A stretch of 64,000 nt of DNA from Adiantum capillus-veneris (Eukaryota; Streptophyta; Polypodiopsida; Polypodiales; Pteridaceae): NCBI GenBank assembly GCA_014529385.2, contig CM043968.1, positions 25,285,513 to 25,349,512 on the forward strand, read 5' to 3'. Below the pieces are notes generated by a model, which worked only from the letters and a program-made list of their open reading frames with translations, did no database searches and was not told the DNA's origin. Positions 25,001 through 37,115 of the stretch are shown one piece after another (the stretch's first letter is position 1; each line of letters begins with the position of its first letter). Both the position numbers and the translations under genes were made by a program.

Positions 25001-28000
25001 TTATCGGGCAAAGAAAGTGACATTGACAAATGAAAAAGGGCCGAAAAATTCTACTTGATGTAAAATTGAAGGGCGAGTCTGTCCCTATTGTATCGGCTTC
25101 GGCCATTTCGAAATTAATGAAATCCAATCTGTTTGTTTACTCGATCTTTTTGAAAGAGTTAAATGATGAACACGGGACAAATATGTCTGAACTTGATAAA
25201 GAACGCCAAGATTTTCTCCACACTCATGCTGATTGCTTTTCAGAGAGCCTCCCAGGCGAGTTGCCACAATCTCGTCCTAAGGATCATACTATTGATCTGA
25301 TACCTGGAAGCACACCACCGAACCGGCCACCTTACCGTGTGAGCCGAGCCCAAAATGAAGAGATTATGAACCAAGTGAAAGACCTCTTTGAAAAGGGTCT
25401 TATCCAGCCGAGTACTTCACCCTACTGCTCTCCGGTGTTGTTGGTTTTAAAGAAAGACGGATCTTGGAGAATGTGCATTGACTATAGAGCTCTCAATAAA
25501 ATCACCATCAAGAACAAATTTCCGATTCCAAGGATCGATGATATTCTTGATAGACTACAGGGATCCTCTTGTATTAGCAGGATCGAGTTGAAGAGCGGAT
25601 ATCATCAGATCCGAATCGCGTAGGGAGATGTCTACAAGACAGCTTTTTGAACGAGCTTCGGTTTATATGAATTTTTGGTGATGCCTTTTGGCCTTACCAA
25701 TGCTCCAGCGACTTTTAACCGAATGATGGACAAGATTTTCAGAGAGTACAAATCTTTTGTTGGCACTTTCTTTGATGACATTATAGTCTTCTCCAAGGAT
25801 GAGGCAGAACATAGACAACATCTGCTACAGGCATTGCGAGATCACAAAAAGGTGATCAATGTCAAGAAGAGTGAATTTTTCTTACCGGAGATACACTTTT
25901 TGGGACAAGTCATCTCAGCAGCAAGGGTACGGATGGACCCGGCCAAGATTGAGACTATATGTGATTGGCCCGATTTAAAGAATGTCCATGAAGTTAGAAG
26001 CTTCTTGGGCTTATGTTCTTACTACCGGCGGTTCATTGAAAGTTTGCAGAGGTTAATTTGTAACAAACTGCTGACGTGGCAAAATCCTAAAGAATGGAGC
26101 CAACTTACAAATGTCGGCCGAGGGGCCTAAACCCTAAGAAGAACAAGTAGCAGAAGAAGAAGAAGTCCTATTAACTTATGGGAACCCCATCCGATGGGGC
26201 CCCAAGTGACATAAAGGATTAAAATAAAGCGGGATCTGGACACACGGCTAAACTGCTAACGTGGCAGTTTTCCGAAAATTGCGCTGACATGATGACGTAG
26301 CAGGCTGTACGGATTTGCGTAAATTGCGCTGGAAACTTTTGGCATTGCTTTTTGGACCAGAAGCTTTTGAGTTTTGAAGGCTTTTCACTGTAACTGCTTT
26401 TCAGGCCAAGGGCGTTTAAATATGAGGCTAGGGCTCATTCTATGGCATGCTTCTTGGCGAAGGTGCAAAGTCTGGAGTACCCGCTTGTACTATGTTGATG
26501 CAATATAAAGAAATACCGAAAGGGGCGCCAAGGTTTGGGGCCAATACTCTCTGGGGTGGAATTCCAGTACTCCATGTCGCGTGTCATCTCTGTCTTTCAG
26601 TTCAGTTGTTATTGAAGTGTTAAAAGTCTGTTCAGTCTGTTCTTTTCTATTGGTACGTGGTGCCCGTCTTGTGAAAGTGGTATCAGAGCATCAGGCGTGT
26701 GCTTTTCTGAAGCATACCGGTCCTACAAAAGAGAAGACAAAGCTTTACTTCCACTCCCACCCTTACTTCATCGAGAATCGGGCGCGCTCCCGTCTTCACC
26801 GCAGTGTCTTACAGGGCATAAGCCAATTAAGAACCCAATACTTGGAATTCATGGATTAAGCAGAATATTTGCAGTTCCTGCTCAACGAACTCCACGACAT
26901 TCTTTTGCGGCATCCTCAGCAGAATCTTTCGATGCTGCAAAGTTTTCAATAATTTTTGAACTACATGTTACCCTCTCTGATGCACCAAGTGGTACCTCCT
27001 CCTCCGGCACTGGAAAGTACGAGAGCTTCCAACCGGCAACCTTCTCAGCCGTCTGTTCCAATCGGGGGAGTCTTTAGGAATATGGTGCAGCCATCTGACC
27101 CTGATCCAGTGCAACCGCCTTTGCCACCGCCATTGCCCCCACCTCCACCACCACCGCCACCAGGATACAATGGTTGGAGCCCATATGGATACCCTTATTA
27201 TCCATACTCGGGATATGCGCCTAACCAACCCAAAGATTTCAAAGATGGTGGCACGACAGTCAAATTTTTCACTTTTTCCGGGGTGAAAGATTCGACAACA
27301 TTTTTAACAGCAATTCGACAACATCTATGCTTTGGGGAACTATACAAAAGAATCCAAGATTTCTCGAGCAGCGGGATTTCTTAAAGATAATGCTATGCAA
27401 TGGTGGAGTTCAATCGCGACACAACAACATGCTCCAAGGACCTGGCAAGCCTTCAAGACAGTTTTTGCACGTAGTTACATGACTTCGATGTTTGAAGTCC
27501 GGATTTTGGCAGAGTGGGGCAACTTGAAAATGCTTGCCACCGAAACCATGGACGAATATAACCAAAGGTTTCTCGACGTGTACCTTCCGGTGTCTTTTCT
27601 TAGGTTTGTTCCCTTGGAGGCCCAGTGCGAGCGATACACCATTGGTTTACCATCACGACTGCAGGAATATTGTCTGTCCAAGCAAGTCTCTACCATGCAA
27701 GAACTTATGGACCATGCCGCGACTGATGAAGGGAAAGCTAGAGTTTACCACAAAAGAATCTCCGGCCACTAACCACAACTCTCGGCAACAACGAATTCTC
27801 GAGAGTCTCGTAAAAGTCAACCACAAAGGCCTCATTTGACACCTCAACAACGAGACACCTTACTACAAGAAGGCCGATGTTTTGGATGCTTTCAAACACG
27901 ACATAACTATTTTGGTTGTCCCCAACGCACTGACAGACCTATGGAGCCGACTCCCGCGTCGACGGTCGACAGAAACCTAGGACCACCATCTCCAGCCAAA

Positions 28001-31000
28001 CGAGCTAAACCGGCCATTGGATTAGTACCTGACTTCTATGGCATACGCCTTGAAAGTACAAATGAATTGTGTCGAGCATATGGCAAAGTCAACGGTTTGA
28101 AAGCCCTAATTTTCTTTGACCCAGGAGCTACAAAGAACTTCATCCATCCACAATTCTTGAAGCAGATGGACTTTGATTATGATGCAGAGGGTGGAGAAAT
28201 TGAAGCTGAGCTAGCCACAGGGCAAACTCAGAAAGTGGTACTACTCATTGGTGCTCTTCCAGTGACTATCCAAGATTATCAAGGAAAAGCCGATTTCCAC
28301 ATTATGAAGTTGGGCAATTGTGACGTTCTATTAGGCATGCCTTGGCATGACAAGATAGATGCGACTCTCCTAAGTTCGGAACCAAACCATCACCGTGATG
28401 CAGAAGGGCAAGCCAATCGTCCTCAAAGTTCGGTTGTCCAAACAAAACCCTGAACGAACTCTCTAGTTGTTCTATAGTTAGATACTTTTGAACTTTATTT
28501 GAGAAAGTATTGTTTGAAGCTTTGTTTGAAATGGATGGTATCTGTTTTGAACTTGTCTTGGTGCCGATTTGAATTGTTTGACTCTGGTTTTAATACTAGT
28601 TTCAATGATTGGTGATTTTACTCCTGGGTGGAGTAGTGAGAAAAGATGTTTGAGAATGCTTGTTCATACTCATGGCCCGGACCCTTGTGGTTATTTGCGG
28701 GGGGAGTATTAAATGATTGAAAAGTGTTGTTTTTACTCATAGCCCGGACCCTTGTGGTTAATTACGGGGGGAGTATTGTTGTTGTTACTCATGGCCCGGA
28801 CCTGCATGGTTATTTACGGGAGGAGTATTAAGAAGTCTGAGCAATGGTTACTCTCAGTACCTCCAAACGACGCAGGCTGCGGTCTGGGGGCCGTTTGGTT
28901 GTAAAAGGCCTCTATATCTCATGGCCCGGACCTTTTTAGGTTATTTGCGGGAGGAGTGATGAGGGAGTCCTTGAACAGCTCATGGCCCGGACCTGGATGG
29001 TTATTTGCGGGGGGAGTGTTCATCAGCAGCTTTATGTTTCCATGTCTTGTAACATGCATATGTGAGCATTTGTGTTGCATTGTGATGTGCCAATTACTGA
29101 ATATTCCTAATTGGATGAGATTACCTGGGTATGTAATTTTTTAGTGCATCAAGACACCCGTGGAAGATCAGTTGGTCTGGGTGTGATGGCTAATTTTACT
29201 ACGCCGGAATATCAAGAGTTCAGATCTGGAAGAAAGGAGAAGCTAACTCCATTATCAAAACAGCCAAAAGGAGAAGCTAACTCCTTGATCAAAAGAGCAG
29301 AAAGGAGAAGCTAACTCCTTAATAAAAAGAGCAAACTGATTGTCCCTCAGAATGTGTCACAAAGTGATGACGTGGCTACCGACAGCAGAAACCCTAAATT
29401 CTGCCAGAAACCCTAAAATTCCTGCAAACCCTAATTTCTGCCAAAAAACCTAATTTCTGGAAACCCTAACCCTAATTGCTGATTGGAAACCCTAATCAAG
29501 CGGGGCAGTGCCACGTGGCAGCAGTGTACGGAGGCTTCCAGAATTTGCGGCGGAAAAAGCGGGCTGGAATAAAAAAGCAGCTAGCGACGCTTATTGTTGG
29601 CCTTTTGCTACGCTTTGAGAGAAAGAGAGAGAAAGAGAGGGCATGCTTTATTTTACTTGCTCTCGTTGAGAGAGAGAGAGAGAGAGAAACTGCTTTTGCT
29701 TTCAAGCTTTTGGGGCTCTGCTTTTGGGCATCCCTTGTAACATTTAAATATGCGGTGAGGGCCTCACTTCTCAGAGCATCTGGACGCAGAGTCTGAGAGG
29801 GGAAACCCTAACTGTTCTTGTACTCTGACATTGATTTTTAATACAAAAAGAAATACCGGAAGGGGCGCCAGTCTTTGGGGCCAATATCTCTAGGCACGGA
29901 ACTCCGCCGGGCCAGTGCAAATCTATTGTGATCTGTGAATTGTTTTGAAGTGGTTATTTGGTGCGGTCGCGATTGATTCTTGACTTGGGAGTGTCCAAGT
30001 TTGTTACAGAATGACCCTCGGAAAAAAAAAATTTGAGCTAACTTGAGTTGTTTGCAGATATGCTGTAATCGCGAACGATTACTCTCTTTCAAGAAGGGGA
30101 GATGTAACAAACTGCTGACGTGGCAAAATCCTAAAGAATGGAGCCAACTTACAGATGCCGGCCAAGGGGCCTAAACCCTAAGAAGAACAAGTAGCAGAAG
30201 AAGAAGAAGTCCTATTAACTTATGGGGACCCCGTCCGATGGGGCCCCAAGTGACATAAAGGATTAAAATAAAGCAGGATCCGGACACACGCCAAAATTGA
30301 TGACGTGGCAGTTTTTCAAAAATTGCGCTGACATGATGACGTGGCAGGCTGTACGGATTTCCGCGTTTTGCGCTGACATGATGACATGGCACGCTGTACG
30401 GATTTGCGTAAATTGTGCTGGCAGCTTTTGGCATTGCTTTTTGGACCAAAAGCTTTTGAGTTTTGAAGGCTTTTCACCGTAACTGCTTTTCAGGCCAAGG
30501 GCCTTTAAATCAGAGTTACCCGGAACGCGGAACGGGAACGGCGACGGGCCTCCCTGCGGAACGGGGGAACGGGAATGGGCCCGGAACGGGAACGGCACGG
30601 AACGGCAGGCTAAAAAAACACCCAAATATTATTTTTTTTAGCGTTATGTGTTTGAATACAAGTAGTCCACAAAAAACACGATTCGAAGACCATTTAACCT
30701 TATTATGACTTGATTGGGATGTGAGGCGCCCAGAGTACATAGCCAGATGAACAACATAGCCAGATGAACAACAATGAGCAAACACAATGCCCATAGTACA
30801 TACACAATGCTCTCAAATAATTGCAAGAGTAGTAGTCAGAGATAACACTTTGGAATTAATTATGGCTAACATAGTAACAAGCCTCAAGGGCCGCCAGCGG
30901 CCAAGGTGCTACAAAAAAACCAAAGGGGGGCAAAGTTCAAACCAGACTTCAGTGACCACAATACCAAAAAACTGAAGGTGACAAATACCATAAAGATGCT

Positions 31001-34000
31001 AGTAGCTACAAATGGCAAAGAGGGCAAGGCTCAAGCAGCCATACAAAAAGGTGGATAAATGGCAAAGACTCAAGACTCAAGAGCCACTAGCCTGAGAGGC
31101 CTCCCAATCCGTAGTAGCCGGCTGTAAATCATGCACATCCTACCATTCCTCATCATCGAGGTCTAGGTCCGGCTCGATCTCAGCCACAGATGAAATACCT
31201 GGTGTTGGTGGATTTGCATCTCCACCCGCCTGAAAAGCCTCTTGCTCCATCTCCCACTGTGTAAAAGGATCTGTCTGTTTGTCTGTACTCTTGCAAAGCA
31301 TTTTCAAATTTGCGCTGACGAAGACAAGATCATTAGCCTTCTCCACTCCAAGCCGATTCCTCTTCTTGGAAGCAATGTGGCTAAAGGTACTCCACAATTG
31401 CTCCAAGCATGAGGTACTAACTGACTGGCTGAGAATACGGATCGCCAATCTCTGAAGCTCAGGGCCATCATAGCCATAGTCCTCCCACCAAAGCACTGAA
31501 CCTATTTTCCTGCGATCAATCTGAGCATCTGGACTGCCAAATGACCCTCGCATCTCTCTGTACTGTCTCAGCTGATCTCTGACAATGCGTCGCCCATCTC
31601 TGTCTAGAACCATCTTGTTTAAGATCTTTGTAAATTGGTTCATGACTTCCCTATCTGTCTCTTGCCCTGCACCTTGGAACTCTGGATCCACCATGTACGC
31701 TGCCCCGTGTAAAGGAGAGGCATATGAATTCCACCTCGAGCTGCAAAGCGCATGGATCTCCTCATATCGCTCTGCGTTCGGCTCAAGCTGTGCAAGCTGC
31801 TCAATCATGCGGTCCATTGCCTCATAAATCTTGCCAATGCAAGGATCCATGCCATCCAGAACTCGAAGCAAATGAACCACCGGTTTTACCTGTGCATCTA
31901 GACTCTTGAGCTCCTTCCAGAACTCAAGATCCTTTGCCTTATCCTTGCACAAAATCCCTTCAACTGTCTTTGCATAGGGGGAGGTGGTGAACTCATCACT
32001 GATGAAGACCTGTCGGACCGCATTTTGACATTCAGACAGCCTGCGTACAAGAAGAAAGTTGAATGCGAAGCGGGTATCTGAATACTTTAGAAGCACTTTG
32101 CCGCCCGACCTCTTGAGGTACTCACTCCGAACCAAGTTGTGATTGTTGATGAAAGTAACCATCTTCACTGCATCAGCAATGACTGGAGCAATCCAGTCTA
32201 GCTTGCCGATGTCTTTCAGAAGGTTGTTCAAGCAGTGTGCCATGCAAAAGCACACTGTCACATGCGGATAGTGGCCCTCTATGATAGCTGCTGCTGCCCT
32301 GTTTGATGCCTCCCCATCTGTGACAAAGGCCACCACGTGTTGCTCACCGATGGTTTCTATGGCCGCTGTCCACTCTGCAGAGAGGACATCGGCGGACTTG
32401 CCACTCTCAGTGGCATCATGAGAGTGCACAAAGTACATCTCTCCACTAGAGTATGCGACGAGACCATGGATAGATCTCTTCCTTGTATCGCTCCACCCGT
32501 CAGCAATGAGGGAAACGCCATGTTTTGCCCAAAGACGCTGAATGTTGAGGGTTGCTTGCTCCACGATAGCCTTCTCTCGATCGAGCAAGGTGGTTCGGAG
32601 AGCCTCTAAAGATGGCGGCACATAGCCGGTGCCATACTCTCCTATCTGTTGCACCATGACTTTCCAATACTCCGACCTATTTCGATCAAACATAGAATAG
32701 GTTAGTATCAAAAAAGTGGAAACGACGATAACGGAAGAAATGAGAGAGAAGATTGATGAATCATAAAACAATGTACATACCTCGCTGCGACAAATGGGAT
32801 ATGGTCGTGATAGAAGAATCGGGCCACGGCCGCATCCACCTCTTCTTTCTTCTTTGGGTCCCAAGAGGTGGTAAGGGTCTTAAGAGGTGGTAAGGGTCTT
32901 TTGGCGACGAATTGGACCTTTTGAAGATGCACCAACACCTACACCGGGTAGAGAGGAAGAAGGGAAAATGAGGGTCTTTGGATCAATACCTTTGCGTGCC
33001 GGCTTGGCTTTATGGTTGAATTGCCGATCCTTTTCCTCGAGCTCCTTCCTCTTCTCGATGGTTACGTTGGCACAAAATTTCACCTCATGTCCCGGCACTC
33101 GAAGAAAGTGTGCCCTCACTTTGTCATGCCCCCCTTTCCGCGTGTAAGAGCATAGCTTGCATCCCCATGCACGAGAACCTCCCGCCGCCGACAAGGTGCC
33201 CTCCGAGGTCACTTCATCCCACCACGACCATTCCTTCGCCTTTTGAGTGTTGCCCGCATGAACGGAGGGGGTTGAACGAGAAGAAGAGGCCATGGATGAT
33301 GGATTATCCGTGAAAGAGAGAGCTTGATCTTGAACTTTGAGAGAGAGAGAGAGGGATTGAGAGAGAGAGGCTTGCCGCTTGATTCCGTGAGAGCTTGAGC
33401 CTTGAGCCTTGAAAGTTGAGGGTTAGAACTTAGAAGTTAGCCCAAGAGAGAGAGAGGTTGAGAGCTTGAGCCTTGAGGCATGCCGCGGCGCCACACTATG
33501 GCTTGAGAGTTGAGAGCAAGCTAGGGAGAATGAGCTTGGCTTGAGAGTTGAGAGCAAGGCTCAAGCAAGGGAGAATGGGCCTTGAGGCTTGATGAGTGTG
33601 TGAAGAATGGGGGAGGAGGGAGGCATTATATACTTTTTTGACTGCTGAAAATGGCCGTTGGCTGCCTAACAGTCATTTTTTCCAATTTCAAAAACTGCCG
33701 TTTATGGCCGTTGGGGCCGTTCCGGCCGTTCCGTCCCGTTCCAGCCCGTTCCGGTCGTCTCGTTCCGGTGACAGTCTCCAGCCGGAACACCGTTCCGTTC
33801 CGACGCGTTCCAGAAAATCCCAAAAGGCAGGAACGCCGTTCTGGCGTTCCAAGGCCCGAAATGTCCGTTCCCTGGTAACTATGCTTTAAATATGAGGCTA
33901 GGGCTCATTCTCTGGCATGCTTCTTGGCGAAGGTGCAGAGTCTGGAGTACCTGCTTGTACTGTGTGGATGCAATATAAAGAAATACCGAAAGGGGCACCA

Positions 34001-37000
34001 AGGTTTGGGGCCAATACTTTCTGGGGTGGAATTCCGCCACTCCGTGTCGCGTGTCGTCTCTCTCTTTCAATTCAGTTGTTTTTGAAGTGTTAAAAGTCTG
34101 TTCAGTCTGTTCTTTTCTATTGGCACATGGGGCCCGTCTTGTGACATAATTCCCCTTTGCATATCTTGACACAAAAAGGAGTCCCTTTCTCGTGGGGACC
34201 CACAAAGGTGATTGCCTTTCAGAATTCGAAAGAGAAATTGACTACAGGACCAGTTTTGACTTTGCCGGATTTGCAAGAGTCATTCGAAGTATATTGTGAT
34301 GCTTGTGGTCGTAGTCTGGGAGCGGTCTTAATGCAAGAAGGCCATATCATTGCCTATGAGAGCCGATTGTTTTCAAGGCCGGAATTGACAGCACAGATTT
34401 ATGAGAAAGAGCTTTTGACGGTTATCCATGCTCTTACTTAGTGGCGACATTGCCTACTTGGAGCCGATTTTACGGTCTTCATTGATGATCAGAGTTTAGG
34501 CTGCTCCTTGTCACAGAAGGAGCTATCGGAAAAGCAGATGCGGTGAGCTAGCATCATGTCAGTTTCACTTCCAGATTGTCCATGTGTAGAGACAGAAGAA
34601 CTTGGTGGCAGATGCTTTGTCCCAGAAGCAGTTAGTTTTGGCTATTTCCGCGATTCATCATAGAAGTTTCGAGGACATGGTCGATCAGTACGCCACAGAT
34701 CCAGATTTTTCAGATGTATTCAGTCAAATACAAAATGGGGAGATAGTAGCGGGATATTCCATTCGAGATGGCTACTTGATGAAGAAAACGATGTTATGCG
34801 TTACACAGCCATTGAGGGAAAAGGTTCTAACCGAATGCCACTGTCCACCATTTATGAGTCACTACGGCATTGATACCACCTTGAAAGGGGTAGAGAGATA
34901 CTTCTTTTGGCCGAGACTCAAGAAGGATGTGGATGATTTTGTACGCAGTTGCTTGATATGCCAAAAGGTCAAGTTTGACAGGCATGAAGCACACGGATTA
35001 TTACAGCCTTTACCCATTCCCACCCGCCCCTGGGAAGGTATTGCTATGGATTTCATTTTTTTATCTCCCGAAGACACAGAGTGGGCACGATGGTATCTGG
35101 ACTATTATTGACAGATCTAGCAAGCAAGCTCATTTCATTCCAGTGAAGAAAACAGTCAAGCCGGATCATTTAGCGAGACTGTTCATTGCCTAGAAATTCA
35201 GATTACATGGCATGCACGAGACAATAGTCCTTGATAGAGATCCCCGATTCACGAGTTTGTTTTGGAAGGCTATTTGAGAGAACATTGGCACACGATTACA
35301 GTTCTCGTCATCTTTCCACCGGCAGACAGATGGGCAATCTGAGATAGCAAATCCAGTCGTACTTGGATTTATTGAAGTCTTACATTTCTGATCAGAAGAC
35401 TCAATGGGAAAAGTTTTTGCCCTTGGTGGAATTTGCCTACAATAACACGATCCACTCTTCGCCATTTGAGATTATTGAAGGTGCTATGAAGGTTCCACCC
35501 TTCCTAAGCACGAAAGATAAGATTTTTTAAGCCGACCAATACACGAGGGACTTGGACACTGCTTTTGCCAAGGTCCGGGACTTTAGCGAAATCTCAGGAA
35601 AGACACAAGAAGGCAGCAGATCGACACCGTCGCGATTTGAAAGTGCTCTTAGGATTTGAGAAGGCACACCTGAGAAAGAAAAAGGAAAAGGAGCAGCTTT
35701 TTGCAAAGCTTAGCATGAGATACTATGGACCTTTCCAGATAAAAGAAAAGATAAATGATGTCTCCTTTAGACTAACGCTGCCCGATACTTGGAGAATTCA
35801 CAATGCTTTTCATGTGAGTCTCTTGAAGCCTTTTAAAGGCGATGTGCCAGATGATGGGAAGCCAGATGAGCAACCCGAAGTGGAGGAAAGCGAGGAGATA
35901 CTCGTTCCAGACAGATACTGGCACATAAAGATAGAAAGATTAAAGATAAAGTGATTAGGCGGTTCTTTGTTAAATTCAAGAACTATCCTGCATTGGATGC
36001 GAAGTGGATGGAGGAGGAGGACCTAGCGGATACTCCTCAGATTATGGAACTTTACCTTGAAGCATTCGGTTTAGCATAGTCTACTCCGATAGAACCCCGA
36101 TTTCAGCTTGGGCGAATCTAGCGCAGCGGATTTGCACAAGAGGGGAGTCACTCTGCTCCTTTGTCAACAGATTGCCCCGATTTTTGATATAGAGTCACTG
36201 ATGTCCCTTTGGGTTTCAGGGATACTGCAGGGCTGACAGTATTCTGTTGTACGACTTTATGAACTGGAATTCCCAAAAATGAAAATGATACTGATTCATT
36301 TGTACTTGACTTGTTTGAGTGCAGGAACTAATAGACCAAATGACTGCAACATTTCGGTCTCATAAATCTCTATAGACATATGGATTAGTTAATTGGGCAT
36401 CTATGAGGTCCCGACTGGATCTAAATGCGACTGCTAAATACGTTGCCGATTAATCATGGTCTGAGATTTGGAATGATTTTGAATGCAATTTGTCATGTGA
36501 TGTCATGTGATGTTCTGTGATGTGATTGTCGACCGGTACATGTGCTAGATGTGTTATTCCTAGTGCGTCGTTACTAACAGTTAGTGTCTGCTAAGACAGT
36601 TTATGGCCTCTCTCTGTTTTGTTGCAGGCGTAATCGAGGGCGATTACAATGCTTTCAAGAGGGGGGTGTGTCACAAAATGGTGGCGTGGCTAACCCCAGA
36701 CACACACTGTACGACAGACACGTGGTAGCTCGGAAAATGCGGCACAAAATATGCTAGTAGGCTGACGTGGCAAATTGTACGAAAACCCGCTTCCTGCACT
36801 GACTGCTGATGATATGGCAGCGTACGGATTCCCAAAAATTACGTTGGCTGTTTTCTATGGCAGCTTTTGGGCCCAGTGTCACAAATTGGTGACGTGGCTG
36901 TCCAGTATACACACACGGGCCCTACTGCTGAAAACAGTCGAGTACACGCACCCCCGTTGAAATGATGACGTGGCCTTCTGTACGAACGCCTGCGTTTTGC

Positions 37001-37075
37001 AGCGGATTTTGCGGCAGCAGCTGTACGGAAAAAGCAGGGCCAGCTTTTTGGGCTACTGCTTTATTCTACGCGAAA

Positions 37076-37115
<40 letters not shown>

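Larger units (their letters stand above)
26059..34146 (+). mobile_element. Element C: gag-protease-only LTR retrotransposon
   Basis: The element is flanked by TSD TAATT (26054-26058 and 34147-34151). The 5' LTR is 26059-26676. The 3' LTR is 30103-30510 plus 33892-34146, split by the hAT transposon. PBS TGGTATCAGAGC is at 26678 and the polypurine tract AAGAAGGGGAGA ends at 30102. The interior encodes Gag, a zinc knuckle and a protease but no RT, RNase H or integrase; instead it holds short tandem arrays. Without its two later insertions it is about 4.05 kb. It must have moved with enzymes supplied in trans. Confidence 0.88.

Noticed and set aside
26968..27228. 86-codon Trp/Arg-rich minus-strand ORF
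   Set aside because: It is the shadow of the proline-rich gag segment of element C.
28669..29020. CRISPR-like spaced repeats
   Set aside because: Five ~42-bp units with uneven spacing lie in the interior of a plant LTR element. There are no cas genes and the organism is eukaryotic.
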